Below are positions 1 to 11,163 of a stretch of DNA of 64,000 nt, one piece after another. The stretch comes from Symsagittifera roscoffensis. Its lineage: Eukaryota; Xenacoelomorpha; Acoela; Convolutidae. Every line of letters begins with the position of its first letter. The first letter of the stretch is position 1. Made by a program: the position numbers and the translations under genes. The stretch lies in contig NC_087063.1 of assembly GCF_963678635.1 (NCBI RefSeq), positions 60,923,850-60,987,849 of the forward strand, read 5' to 3'. The notes under the pieces are model-generated. The model saw nothing but the letters and a program-made list of their open reading frames with translations. It had not been told where the DNA came from and searched no databases.

Positions 1-377
1 TTTGAAAATCAAACCGTATAAAGTACAAAGAGATAGATTTCGCTTCTAGAAACATAGCATGTCAATTCGTTTGTAGCGATTCATTTTGGAACAATTTCTA
101 AGACGGATTTCATCTCCGCTTACGCGTTGTTAGCCCGAAAAATGATTTGCTTTAATTGTCCCAAATAGGGCAAAATGGCAATCTTTAAATCCCCAAAATT
201 TTACTAAAAATTATCACAACTGACATAACTTTTTAATTTAAGCTCAAGACAACAATACTTTTTGAATGATTTGAGAATTTCGTCAAAAACGGCTATTTAA
301 ATTTCTAAGTTTGTCTGAAGAAAAAACTCACCCCGAGCAAAAATATTCCGTAACTTTCGTATCGAAAGTCGGAACAA
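1..377 (-). mobile_element. Helentron/DINE-1-like repeat, copy R1 (cut by window edge)
   Basis: This is one of about nine copies in the window of a ~520-bp non-coding repeat family. Diagnostic blocks are the ATAAAGTACAAAG block, the CTCCGCTTACGCG block, the CAAAATGGCAATCTTTAAA block and the end AGTCGGAACAA near 370. The hairpin end lies to the left, outside the window. Strand is given by taking the hairpin end as 3'. Family assignment is inference from terminal structure (see R7 and R8). Confidence 0.6.
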
Positions 378-2146
378 TATAGGAATAACGTCCACTCATC
401 AACTAACCAATTTTTAGCAAATCCAGGAATTCCCTTAAGACCGTTTTTGTTGACCAAAAAATTCTTTATCTCACGAAACCATCATTTCAACTTCAGAATG
501 GTGTTTAGCAAAGGTTTGATCGATGCAATGGGTCTCTAAAACAACTCACGTAAATACGTTATCATATTTATTCTTGAATTTTAATTTTTTGTAAATCCAG
601 TCATCAAATGTGCTCTTTTTTTTAGCTCTTAAAGCTCAGAATTATGTACTTTTCAGATATCGAAACCTCTAAAAGGTCAATTCAACTTCTTCACTTTTTT
701 TCAAAATGTTCAATTCATGATTCTAAATTTGATATTTCCTGTATAATCTTCGTAAATATGAATCAAATTCAATTTTTAATTATTCTATCAACCTCTTTCG
801 AAAAAGTATTTCTAACTAACATGCACAGAAAAATCTACGTCTAGAATCTCCACACGACCCTAGGCAACGGAAAAAACTTGGTAGCTCCATACGGCAAAGA
901 CTCATTGAGAATATACTGTGCGACCCATTCCTTTGTCAAGTTACAAAATTAAGTCCTCTGAGATAGATTATTCATAGGCCCATTCGTATGCCTCAAAATT
1001 ACTTCAAACAGCCTTTCAAGGGTTGCTTCTTTAAATCAAGGGGTGGTTTGGAAAAGAACCACTCTCGCCAATCATACCCCCTCCCTTATAATATATTTGA
1101 TACTGAGCTGAGAGGGGGCTAACGATGTAACGATGTTTACACAGAGGCAAGTTGTACCCACAAGCAAAAACATGACCGATAACGATACTGGGAAAAACTC
1201 AATGATTAATCTTTGAGTCTGCAAAATTTCTCAAGTCGCACGCCAATTATAAGTCTACATAATTGCTAAGTGACGCCAGCCAATCAAGACGCATTAGCAG
1301 TAACAGCCAATATGAAAAAAAAAGAAGAAATTTACCAACTAACTTGCCTCAATTTATAGAGCGGACGCATTTTAACTAGTATACGAAAAAGTTCATTAAA
1401 AACATCCGACACTGCTCAGGTTTGAACCCTCTTATTTTGTTGCGGGTCTCCTTCCCTACCCTAACGCTACAGATCCATGACACCTGTAAGCTTAAGTGCT
1501 AACTATAATATAATAGTCTGTGTTATTATCTTAGCACTGACTGTACTTAATAGCTGGTTATTGATCAAAATGAACGCTTTCAAAATGAACACATTTTATC
1601 GCTATATTATTAGCGACTCAGGTTGGAAAAAATTATACTTTATACTACAACACAAGCATTGCTTGTGTAAACATGGAGTTTTTACCAGAAAGTTTAAAAC
1701 ATGGCTTTTTTTACCAGACTCTATAAACAAATTTGATTGACAGATGTAATGACGTCGTTCAGTCTGGTTAAAGACAATGATGACGGTATATCGACTAGCA
1801 TAAAGCTCGACTAGCATAAACTAGCATAACTGACTTATATGTAAGAAAAAGCAAATACAGGAAAAAGTCCAGTTCCGAGTACAAGACAATTGCTTTCACA
1901 GAGGAAATAAACTAACTAAGTTTTTTAATCCGCTGAGAATTCTGAAAATAAGTCCATTCTATTGTATTTAAAACTCAAAATGTATTTATGTTTTATGAAC
2001 AAGAATCACATTGTTTATCCACTTTACCCATAATTTTCCATTATCAGGCAAACACAGTTGTGTGGCTCACATAAGTGTCCATATACACATCCATGATAGA
2101 GCCCAACAATGTTCAATAAACTAAGGGTAAAAATTGAAAAGTCAGC
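378..2146. other. Gene-free AT-rich stretch
   Basis: I see no supported gene. Open frames are short and of low complexity. A tRNA-like B-box (reverse complement GGGTTCAAACC) lies at about 1417-1427 with an A-box-like stretch upstream on the minus strand. It may be a decayed tRNA-derived SINE head, but the stems do not pair well. Confidence 0.5.
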
Positions 2147-2257
2147 ATGTTCTGGAGAAAATCTAGTGAGTTGCTAGCTCACTGGTCTGGTTACTCCAAA
2201 ACATACCGCGCACCGTTTGAACAAGTTATTCATAGTGTTATAATTAACAAAACTTAC

Positions 2258-2482
2258 CTCCTTCTTTTGAGAACTGTTCGAATCTTTTGCGAACTTGGAG
2301 ATTCTATAATGCGGGTCATCAATTTCGATTGACGACAAAATTGGGACAATTTTTTACATTATTTTCACATCAGGAGTTTTCTTGAACCTAGCGCGCCATT
2401 CATTTACTCTATCAACATATAATTGGCGTAAGAGTTTCTGTGATTCAGCTTATTTTTTTTTTCATTCATCGAATCGAATTAT
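2258..2482 (-). pseudogene. Possible exon remnant, copy A (frameshifted)
   Basis: This is the counterpart of the exon-like block at 4327-4555. The splice-like borders are kept: TTTCAG before 2482 and GTAAGT after 2258, read on the minus strand. Copy A lacks four bases near 2450 that copy B has, which destroys the 39-residue frame. No family is recognised. The exon idea rests only on splice signals and on the coding look of copy B. Confidence 0.25.
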
Positions 2483-2635
2483 CTGAAAAAAAAATGACAA
2501 TCACTAAACACCATAATTTCAGTAAGCAATTAATTTATCCGGAAACAAGAAGCAATTAACAAAACAATGATACATCAAAATAAGTTTGTTTTAAGGTTAA
2601 ATCGTATCAACAAATGCTTTCTTCTAAAAAAAATC

Positions 2636-3830
2636 AAGGAAAGAAATCAGTAAAAGCGCTGAGACGAATCACGATTTTTCAAAAAAAGCCAACTTTTCAC
2701 GTCAAAACTAATAACGCAAAAACTAGGAAGAATTAAGCAAAGACCATTACATCAAAATCAAGCAATGGTATTAGTCTATCGATAACAACATACAGTTTTT
2801 TTAAAAATTCGAGACAGAGGAGAAATAAGCAAAGACGTTGGACGAATCAAGATTTTTCAAAAATGCCTGTTTTTCACTAAAACAATAATAACGCAAAACC
2901 TAGAATGAATTAAGCAAAGACCATTACATCAAAATCAAGCTATGATAAAAGGCTATCGATAACAACAAACAATTTTGTAAAAAAAAACTCGAGACTGTGG
3001 AGAAATAAGCAAAGCCGCTGGACGAATCAAGATTTTTAAAAAATGCCTGTTTTTCACTAAAAAAATAAAAACGCAAAACCTAGAAAGAATTAAGCAAAGA
3101 CCATTATATAAAACTCAAGCTATGATATTAGTCTATCGATAACAACAAACAGTTTTGAAAAAAATTGCGAGACAGAGGAGAAATAAGCAAAGCCGTGTGA
3201 CGAATCACGATTTTTTTTTTTAAAAAGCCTGTTTTTCACTAAAAAATTATTAACGCAAAACCTATAAAGAATTAAGCAAAGATCATTACATCAAAATCAA
3301 GCTATGATATTAGTCTATCGATAACAACAAAGATTCCTCAAAAAAATTTGAGACAGAGGAGAAATAAGCAAAGATGTGGGACGAATCAATATTTTTAAAA
3401 AATGCCTGTTTTTCACTAAAAAAATAATAACGCAAAAACTAGAAAGAATTAAAATAAGACCATTACATCATAATCAAGCTATGATTTTGAGCTATCGATA
3501 AAAAGAAACAGGTTAAAAAAATCGAAACGGAGGAGAAAAGAGCAAAGCCGTGGGACGAACCACAATTTAAAAAAAAAGCATTTTCATTAAAAAAGTAAAA
3601 ACTCAAAAAAGAGGAAGAAATTACCAATGAACATTACATAACAATCCAGCTATGACATTATACTATCGATGAAAACAAACGGTTATTAAAAAATCTCGAG
3701 ACAGAGGAGAAATAAGCAAAGACGACGGACGAACCACAATTTTTCAAAAAAAATCCATTTTTCACTAAAAAATTATTAACCCAAAAACTAGGAACATATA
3801 ACCGTCGGTTGCTATATCAAAACAAAGCCA
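2636..3830. repeat. ~178-bp tandem array, copy A (about 6.5 units)
   Basis: Units begin with GAGACAGAGGAGAAATAAGC or close variants at 2811, 2991, 3169, 3350, 3524 and 3698, giving periods of 174-181 bp. A partial unit precedes them near 2636. Each unit carries CTATCGATAACAACAAAC and GCAAAGACCATTACATCAAA. Units are roughly 80-90% alike. The last unit is the most diverged and runs into unique sequence. Confidence 0.88.
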
Positions 3831-4326
3831 CACCAAGTGTCTACCAATGCAAAAATAAGTTGGACAAAAAACAAACAGTGAGTTAAAAAAATAGCTAATT
3901 TAAACGACAAAAATGGTCATTTTGAGCTCGGGTACTCCCCCAAGCGGAGCAAAAACAAGACTTTCGGACTGATTTTAGCAATAAATCCTCGCAGAGAGCT
4001 GAGGAGTCTATTTCTACTTAAATATTCAGAAAATTTCAGGATTTTTTCAGCATCCTTGAAGAGATTTGAGTTTTTTTGAGCCAGAATTTGCAAAAAAAAA
4101 TTTTGGGTAGGGAATGACAAAAATGTCGTACCCTGTTGGGCATAAGAAAAAAACAACTTTCTTGTTCTGTGTTTTTTAGATTTTTTTTCAAGGATTATCT
4201 CCAAATAGGATATAATTGGTGTTTACCACTGTTTTCGATCTGTTTGCTCACTGGTCTGGTTACTCCAAAACATACCGCGCACCGTTTGAACAAGTTATTG
4301 ATAGTGTTATAATTAACAAAACTTAC

Positions 4327-4555
4327 CTCCTTCTTTTGAGAACTGTTCGAACCTTTTGCGAACTTGGAGATTCTATAATCCGGGTCATCAATTTCGATTG
4401 ACGACAAAATTGGGACAATTTTTTACATTAGTTTCACGTCAGGAGTTTTCTTGAACCTAGCGCGCCATTCATTTACTCTATCAACATATAATTGGCGTAA
4501 GAGTTTCTGTGATTCAGTGAGCTTATTTTCTTTTTCATTCATCGAATCGAATTAT
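4327..4555 (-). pseudogene. Putative exon-like block, copy B
   Basis: On the minus strand an acceptor-like TTTTTTTCAG ends before 4555 and a strong donor GAG|GTAAGT follows 4327. ATG at 4542-4540 opens a 39-codon frame, rich in charged residues (starting MNEKENKLTESQ), that ends in TAA at 4425-4423. The same frame then stays open for about 32 more codons to the donor, through a segment containing SSIEIDDPDYRISKFAKG. The TAA is present in both duplicate copies. It may be a decayed exon with a nonsense codon or a chance frame. No homologue is recognised. Confidence 0.3.
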
Positions 4556-4710
4556 CTGAAAAAAAAATGACAATCAATAAACACCATAAATTCAGTAAGC
4601 AATCAATTTATCCGGAAACAAGAAGCAATTAACAAAACAATGATACATCAAAATAAGTTTGTTTTTATGGTTAAATCGTATCAACAAATGCTTTCTTCTA
4701 AAAAAAATCA

Positions 4711-5700
4711 AGGCAAGAAATCAGTAAAAGCGGTGAGACGAATCACGATTTTTCAAAAAAAGCCAATTTTTTGCGTCAAAACTAATAACGCAAAAACTAG
4801 GAAGAATTAAGCAAAGACCATTACATCAAAATCAAGCAATGGTATTAGTCTATCGATAACAACATACAGTTTTTTTAAAAATTCGAGACAGAGGAGAAAT
4901 AAGCAAAGACGTTGGACGAATCAAGATTTTTCAAAAATGCCTGTTTTTCACTAAAACAATAATAACGCAAAACCTAGAATGAATTAAGCAAAGACCATTA
5001 CATCAAAATCAAGCTATGATAATAGGCTATCGATAACAACAAACAATTTTGTAAAAAAAACTCGAGACTGTGGAGAAATAAGCAAAGCCGCTGGACGAAT
5101 CAAGATTTTAAAAAAATGCCTGTTTTTCACTAAAAAAATAAAAACGCAAAACCTAGAAAGAATTAAGCAAAGACCATTATATAAAACTCAAGCTATGATA
5201 TTAGTCTATCGATAACAACAAAGATTCCTCAAAAAAAATTTGAGACAGAGGAGAAATAAGCAAAGATGTGGGACGAATCAAGATTTTTAAAAAATGCCTG
5301 TTTTTCACTAAAAAAATAATAACGCAAAAACTAGAAAGAATTAAAATAAGACCATTACATCATAATTAAGCTATGATTTTGAGCTATCGATAAAAAGAAA
5401 CAGGTTAAAAAATCGAAACGGAGGAGAAAAGAGCAAAGCCGTGGGACGAACCACAATTTTGAAAAAAAAGCATTTTCATTAAAAAAGTAAAAACTCAAAA
5501 AAGAGGAAGAAATTACCAATGAACATTACATCACAATCCAGCTATGACATTATACTATTGATGAAAACTAACGGTTATTAAAAAAATTTCGAGACAGGAG
5601 AAATAAGCAAAGACGAGGGCCGAACCACAATTTTTCAAAAAAAATCCATTTTTCACTAAGAAATTATTAACCCAAAAACTAGGAACATATAACCGTCGGT
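4711..5700. repeat. ~178-bp tandem array, copy B (about 5.5 units)
   Basis: Unit starts are at 4885, 5064, 5242, 5415 and 5591. The unit found at 3169-3349 of copy A is missing, as expected if unequal exchange removed or added one repeat after the 2-kb duplication. Confidence 0.85.
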
Positions 5701-6129
5701 TGCTATATCAAAACAAAGCCACACCAAGTGTCTACCAATGCAAAAATAAGTTGGACAAAAAACAAACAGTGAGTTAAAAAAAAAGCTAATTTAAACGACA
5801 AAAATGGTCATTTTGAGCTCGGGTACTCCCCCAAGCGCAGCAAAAACAAAACTTTCGGACTGATTCTAGCAATAAATCCTCGCAGAGAGCTGAGGAGTCT
5901 ATTTCTACTTAAATATTCAGAAAATTTCAGGATTTTTTCAGCATCCTTGAAGAGATTTGAGTTTTTTTGAGCCAGAATTTGCAAAAAAAAATTTTGGGTA
6001 GGGAATGACAAAAATGTCGTACCCTGTTGGGCATAAGAAAAAAACAACTTTCTTGTTCTGTGTTTTTTAGATTTTTTTTCAAGGATTATCTCCAAATAGG
6101 ATATACTTGGTGTTTACCACTGTTTTCGA

Positions 6130-8520
6130 TGAGTGAGACCTGATTTTCGGCAATTTTGAAAGAATTGAGCACAAATGTCAATGTTTTGTTGACAATTTGA
6201 TCGAAAAAGCTTATGACTCTCCTTAGTTATTCATCATTGATCAAGATTTCTCTAGCTCAATTTTTCAGACAGACTTTTGTTCAGCCAATGATGTTATTTG
6301 GTAGTTCAGTTGTTTCTTAGATTGTTGCTGTAGTTTATAAAACTTTATCAATCAATGTTTGTGAAGAATGAATGTTTGTTCCGTTTTTTCAGAAGATCAA
6401 AGGTTTTTCTTCGAAACAGCCAAAAAAATTTCATAGTATTTTATCATCTGCAAGTGCAACATTGACGGCGAAAGCTTGATGGACAACTGTTTTTGATAAA
6501 AAAATAAGCGAAACATATAGAAAAAAAAACATTTTGTATTAATGATGCTTCAAAGGTTTTACTCATACGAACTAAACTAGTTAAATATGCAGGTAATTAT
6601 CTGATTTTTTTCCTAAATAGTAGAACACTTATGCTGCTTAAGAAAAAACCTTTCACTACTTTGTTTGATCAGTAAGGCTTATAGCTCAACATTTTTGAAA
6701 AATTGAGAACAAAACAAGAGTTTTTTTTAAAAATAACTTAGTGGAAAAAAAACACAAGCGTCACCGCTGTGTTTTATCGGCTTTCAGGTAATCTTTCTCT
6801 CAGCTCACTAGAAAAAAAAGAATTAGTGAAACTGAATCTGTTTTTCACTAGAAAAAACTGAATCTATTTCTCTGCTCATTTCCTACGTTGTTACTAGTGA
6901 TTTAAAAAAAATGATCACGAATTTTTTTGTGTGGAATTTCGATTCCGGTTTTGCAGATGTCAAAATTTTTGCTTCGAGATAATGTAACAATGGGTTTCTT
7001 CTCTTATTTTGATTTAAGGTCTGCAAGTTCTCCAATGAACAGAGTAAGTTGATTCAAAAAATGTATGATTAAAACAATGAAAAAAGGAGAAAAAAATCGT
7101 GTCTGAATGATATTTCAAAAAGTGAAATTAAAGAAACCAAAACTTTTTGATATGCCAAAGATTTCTCTTGAAAAAAACTCTCGTGTAGCTTCCTGAAAAA
7201 CGAGTGTTCAGAAGACTCCTGTGATTATTTAAATTTAGTCTTCGTCAATTTTGAAAGAATTGGGAACAAAAATCATTTTAATAGGGGATTTAGTAAAAAA
7301 AATTTAGTACCTCTCCTCGGTACTTCATCAGCCTTCAATTAATCTTTGTGTCAACTCTGGAGAAAATAAATTATTCAGTCAAAGTTTTGAAACGCCGTTT
7401 TTCTGTTTTTTTTTGGTGTTATTGCTATTTTTTGTGAGAGATTATCGAAGATGTTTTTGTGTGGAGTTTTGTTTCGTTTCTTTCAGATTAAAAAAACCTT
7501 CATGATAACACAAGAAAGTTTCTGAAAATTGCAAGTTTTTTTTTGATTGCATAAATTTGATTCAAAAAGTTTTACGCGACAGAAGCTAAAAAAAAATGAA
7601 AAAAATATATATAATTTTTGGTATTTGCTTAAACCAAAAAAATTGTTCAATATGCAGGCTGTAGCCAGTTCTTTTTTTTAGTGAAGACAACCCGCACTAT
7701 CTATTTATTGCAACTACTCTAACCCTTCTGAAGGCAAGCAAAACATGATATGTTGCATGATAATTAACTCATTATTTGAAATTCATTACTTAGCTAAAAG
7801 ATATAAGATTGACTCGTTTGCTTGTTTTTAATTCTTTTTTTTCTTTGAAAATTTGCTTTGTTTTTTTACAGAAAAAAGCACATACAAATTTGATTTCCGA
7901 ACCCAAAAAGAATTCTTTTGTGAGATTTGAGTTTGCCCTCTCAAAGGTATCTGATAAAAAGATAAGGTTTGCTTTCAAGTTGATGAAAGTTTAGAAAAAC
8001 CTCAAAAGATCAATATTTTTTTAAACCAAAATTCACCTCAAAAGGTGATTGTTTCAAATAAACTATTAAGCCTCAGTTCACTCCCTAAAATGTTGTAAGA
8101 AAAAAACCTAAAAGGTAACAGAATACATCAAGTTTGGTTAATTTTTCAATGTTTCTTTTAAACTTTTTCTTCTATGGAAATATTGTTTTAAGTTTTTTAA
8201 TTGAATTACTATTGAAAAAAATCCAAATTTTAAAACATCCTGTGGTAATGGGACACAATTTGTTTAAGACAGAGATTTATTATAATTCGTTTCAAGACGT
8301 ACCAAATAATGCTTTGCTCCGGAATGAGAAAAATTTTAGGAAAATTGAAAAAAAAAACATTTTTCACCAATCTTCACGCATTTTTTTTCCAAATGTATGT
8401 TCTCAGTTCACCCCCTCAAAATTTGAAAATGCAAATAAACCTCGAAATATACAAAATCTTTGTCAATTTTGGTTGTGCTGTTGCCTGCTCTATTAAAGTT
8501 GTTTTTGTAAGGAAACATCG
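6130..8520. other. Gene-free AT-rich stretch
   Basis: This is poly-A/T-rich sequence with no supported gene. The longest frame (8134-8496, 120 codons) is F/N/K-rich with no recognisable domain and looks like a by-product of AT bias. No tandem or inverted structure stands out. Confidence 0.5.
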
Positions 8521-8890
8521 TTTCCATAAATAGCGCCATTTATGGTGCGACGTATGGTTTGCATGGTAGAAAAAAATAAAATCTAATAAAAATGTATTTT
8601 GTACTCCAGAAAATTTTTCTCAGTCATTGTTGTCAATTAACCTCTATTTTACGGTTTTCTGGAGAAAAAAAAATGGTTAAAAACCTCTTCCATACGTAGC
8701 ACCATATATGTTGCGACGTATGATTTGCATGGTGAAAAGTTTTGATATTTTACCAACAGCTTGCATATCGATGAGAAACCGTTTTTTTGCTAGTTTACTT
8801 CATTACAAAGCTATTTTGAGAGTTTTCGAAACCAACGTATGTGCTACGTATGATTAGTCATTTTCCATGCAAATCATGCATGGATGTGCA
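8520..8890. repeat. Diverged direct repeats with GCGACGTATG core
   Basis: A block of the form TAGCxCCATxTATGxTGCGACGTATGxTTTGCATGGT occurs at about 8530-8565 and again at about 8696-8733, some 165 bp apart. A weaker third version with CGTATGTGCTACGTATGATT lies at 8835-8856. The last one is followed by the inverted words CATGCAAATCATGCATG. Confidence 0.6.
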
Positions 8891-8935
8891 TGGTTGCGCA
8901 TTATCTTCTATGGTGGGCAACCCGGGTGTGCCCGG

Positions 8936-9255
8936 ATCATTGATTTTTCTGTTCTGAAATAACCAAGAAAAACTAAATTTCAGATCTGAAATAGATTTTT
9001 TCAGATCTGAAATAACCCGGAAAGGCAAAATTCCGGATCTGAAATTAGATTTGAAATAACCAATCGTTAAAGTATCCAAGCGTTATTTAAACTTTTCACA
9101 ACCTATTTCAGATTTGAAATTTTCGATTTTATCAAAAAAAAACTTTCAGATCTGAAATTGGTTAATTCTTATTTAGGATCTGAAATAAAGAATTTCAGAT
9201 CTGAAAATTAACTTACACAAGAAATAAAGAATTTCAAATCTGTTTCAGAAAATTC
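8936..9255. repeat. Cluster of palindromic ATTTCAGATCTGAAAT words
   Basis: The 16-bp palindrome TTTCAGATCTGAAA, or a close variant (CCGGATCTGAAAT, TTTCAGATTTGAAA, AGGATCTGAAAT), occurs at least eight times in about 320 bp, at irregular spacing. No coding frame explains it. The words could fold into many alternative hairpins. Confidence 0.75.
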
Positions 9256-10033
9256 ACTGAGTACGGGTTGATTGTTGGAAAAATTCTTAATAAATCGTTT
9301 TGAACTTTTTCTACTTTTAAATTTGCGTTGCTGCTATATGTTATCATTTTTTTGGGACCGTAAATGGGTTTATTTGCGGGCAGCTAACACATTCGTTCGC
9401 AGGGATTCGAACCAATCACCACTCACAGTGGTCCTTTTGATACTTGTTTTAATGAGCCATTCCTTATTAAACCTCTTTTTTTTCTAAACAATCCTTTGAA
9501 ATCAGTCCATGAAAATTTTGAGGGCAGAGATTAAAAAAACGCAAAAAACGAACTGGTTGCTCCTAGGGTGAGACAATTTTACCCAGGCAAGAAAACTAAA
9601 CAAGGAAATTAACGCCCTTCTCCAGTCAATTTAAGGTCTTGGCAAGACTATTCAAGTCCAGAACAAAGACATTCGAACCATATTTCAGTTTATCCGCCCC
9701 GATAATAAATGTTTTTTTTTCAAAGGATTTTCCATGAGGTGGATTTTCAAAAAAAACTTCAAAAATTTTGTCGACCTTCTTTTTAGGTCGACCAAATTGA
9801 TTTTCTGAGCTCTCCCAACTCACTAAAGACGCCTTTCGACACAACTTTCTAGGCCGCATATTTTTGAAAAAACAGGCCAAAAAAGCGTTTTTGGGCAAAA
9901 AATTGCGTTATTTGGCGCGCGCTCCCCCTTCAAATTTAGTATATTTTGGCGCCAATGGCGCCTTTAGAAACATTTTAGGGTCATTCAGCCAAAAAAGGAT
10001 ATCTCAAAATAGTACAAAGGGGGTCCCTTTGGG
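9256..10033. other. Gene-free stretch with degenerate open frames
   Basis: No gene is supported. A minus-strand frame (9898-9626, 90 codons) has a coding-like C-terminal part containing KTFIIGADKLKYGSNVF, but no start codon context or family is recognisable. A tRNA-type B-box (GGTTCGAATCC on the minus strand) lies at 9403-9413 without a foldable tRNA around it. Confidence 0.35.
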
Positions 10034-10098
10034 TCGGCAGGGGGTCGAATCCCTGAGAAAAAGGGGCGCCCGCCCCCACCCCCCTAAATCCGCTGGTG
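10034..10098. repeat. GC-rich repeat end shared with 32503-32563
   Basis: The segment from GTCGGCAGGGGGTCGAATCC to CCTAAATCCGCTGGTG is found in reverse complement at 32503-32563 with moderate divergence. It is strikingly GC-rich for this window. It may be a terminal piece of a non-autonomous DNA transposon, but only this end is visible. Confidence 0.55.
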
Positions 10099-10257
10099 AG
10101 TTCAACTCTGATTGGATTTTAGTACCTTTTTTTGATTCAGTACATCCAGCGTGAAGAATTCCCCAACTCGGATGGAGTAGTCCGAGTCTTTCAAAGCAAC
10201 TAGAGTTTTTCAAAAGAAGTCCTCAACGTTGGAGGCGAAAAAAGTTTGAAGATTCCA

Positions 10258-10440
10258 ATTGAATTTTAAGGTCTATGGAGCAGTTATAACATGAGAAAAT
10301 CAAATGTAATGAAAAAAATGATTTTTTTTCTAAAATTTTAAATTTTTGGGAGGAAAAAATCCCCCCATGCCATATAAAGTACAAAGTGATGTTTTTCGCT
10401 CCTATTAACAAATCAATTATGGCAACAAACCTTTCTTCAA
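10258..10440 (-). mobile_element. Helentron/DINE-1-like repeat, fragment R2b
   Basis: This partial copy retains the TTTTAAGGTCTATGGAGCAG block, CCATATAAAGTACAAAGTGA and AACAAATCAATTATGGCAA. It breaks off before the middle of the element. The full-length copy R2 starts about 240 bp further on in the same orientation. Confidence 0.65.
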
Positions 10441-10677
10441 TCAAAATATGTGGATGATTAATTTACCTGGTTGATTAATTTTCATCTAACACTCCTAAAT
10501 GCATCACAACCATGCCTTAACTACCGCTTTTGTAATTTGATCCAAAAATTTCCGCTTAGCTATCAGGCATAGCTGTCATGCATATATATATTTTTTTCCT
10601 TCTCAATCTTAAATTGATAATCTTACAATTTGTTTTTTTTTGTTGCAGAATTTGTATTTAAAAAAATGAAAGAACAA

Positions 10678-11163
10678 CAAGACTGCTCGTATCAGGGCAA
10701 AACCCTGAATGTTCCGACTGCCTTTTAAGGTTTATTGAGCAACAGTAATAACATAAAAAAATTAAATGAAATAAAATAAAATTAAATTTTTTTTCTTCTA
10801 AAATTTGAAATTTTTCATGAAAATCATCCCCACACGCCATATAGAAGTACAAAAGGATAAATTTCGCTACTTGTAGCAAATCATTTATGGCAAATAAGCT
10901 TCATTAAACCCATTTGGAACGATTTCTAAGACGGATTAATTCTCCGCTTACGCGTCAATAGCTCGAATTATATGGCGCGTTAAATGTCCCTAATTGGTCA
11001 AAATGGCCTTTTTAAACCCCCATATTTTCACGAAAAAAGACCAAAGGTAAAATTCCCCAACTCAAATTTCTGTCAAAAACTTCTGTCAAAAATTGCTATG
11101 TAAAAAAGTCGAAAGTTGTCTGAAGAAAAAACCACCTCGAACACAAATTCGAAAGTCAGCAAC
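10678..11163 (-). mobile_element. Helentron/DINE-1-like repeat, copy R2
   Basis: This is a near full-length copy. The left end is CAAGACTGCTCGTATCAGGG, followed by a hairpin (CAGGGC/GCCCTG in related copies), TGTTCCGACTGCC, the common internal blocks and the right end AAGTCAGCAAC. Open frames inside are antisense noise of the repeat, not genes. Confidence 0.7.

Larger units (their letters stand above)
2176..4230 (+). repeat. Tandem 2-kb segmental duplication, copy A
   Basis: The sequence from CTCACTGGTCTGG near 2177 to TACCACTGTTTTCGAT near 4230 is repeated almost base for base at 4246-6129. The copies differ by scattered substitutions, small indels (for example CACT missing from copy A near 2450) and one extra ~178-bp satellite unit in copy A. 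The close match suggests a recent tandem event. Confidence 0.9.
4246..6129 (+). repeat. Tandem 2-kb segmental duplication, copy B
   Basis: This is the second copy of 2176-4230, lying directly after it with a linker of about 15 bp. It has five satellite units against six in copy A. It ends at TACCACTGTTTTCGAT near 6128, where the matching sequence stops. Confidence 0.9.

Noticed and set aside
3917-4204. 95-codon minus-strand frame, repeated almost unchanged at 5808-6095
   Set aside because: It starts at TTG, sits inside the 2-kb duplication and is conserved only because the duplication is recent. No domain is seen.
8134-8496. 120-codon frame
   Set aside because: Low-complexity F/N/K-rich translation of AT-biased DNA with no recognisable domain.
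9395-9420. tRNA gene on the minus strand (B-box GGTTCGAATCC)
   Set aside because: Acceptor, D and anticodon stems cannot be formed around it.
9626-9898. 90-codon minus-strand frame with a plausible C-terminal half
   Set aside because: No ATG, no family and no splice context; kept only as a note in the gene-free entry.
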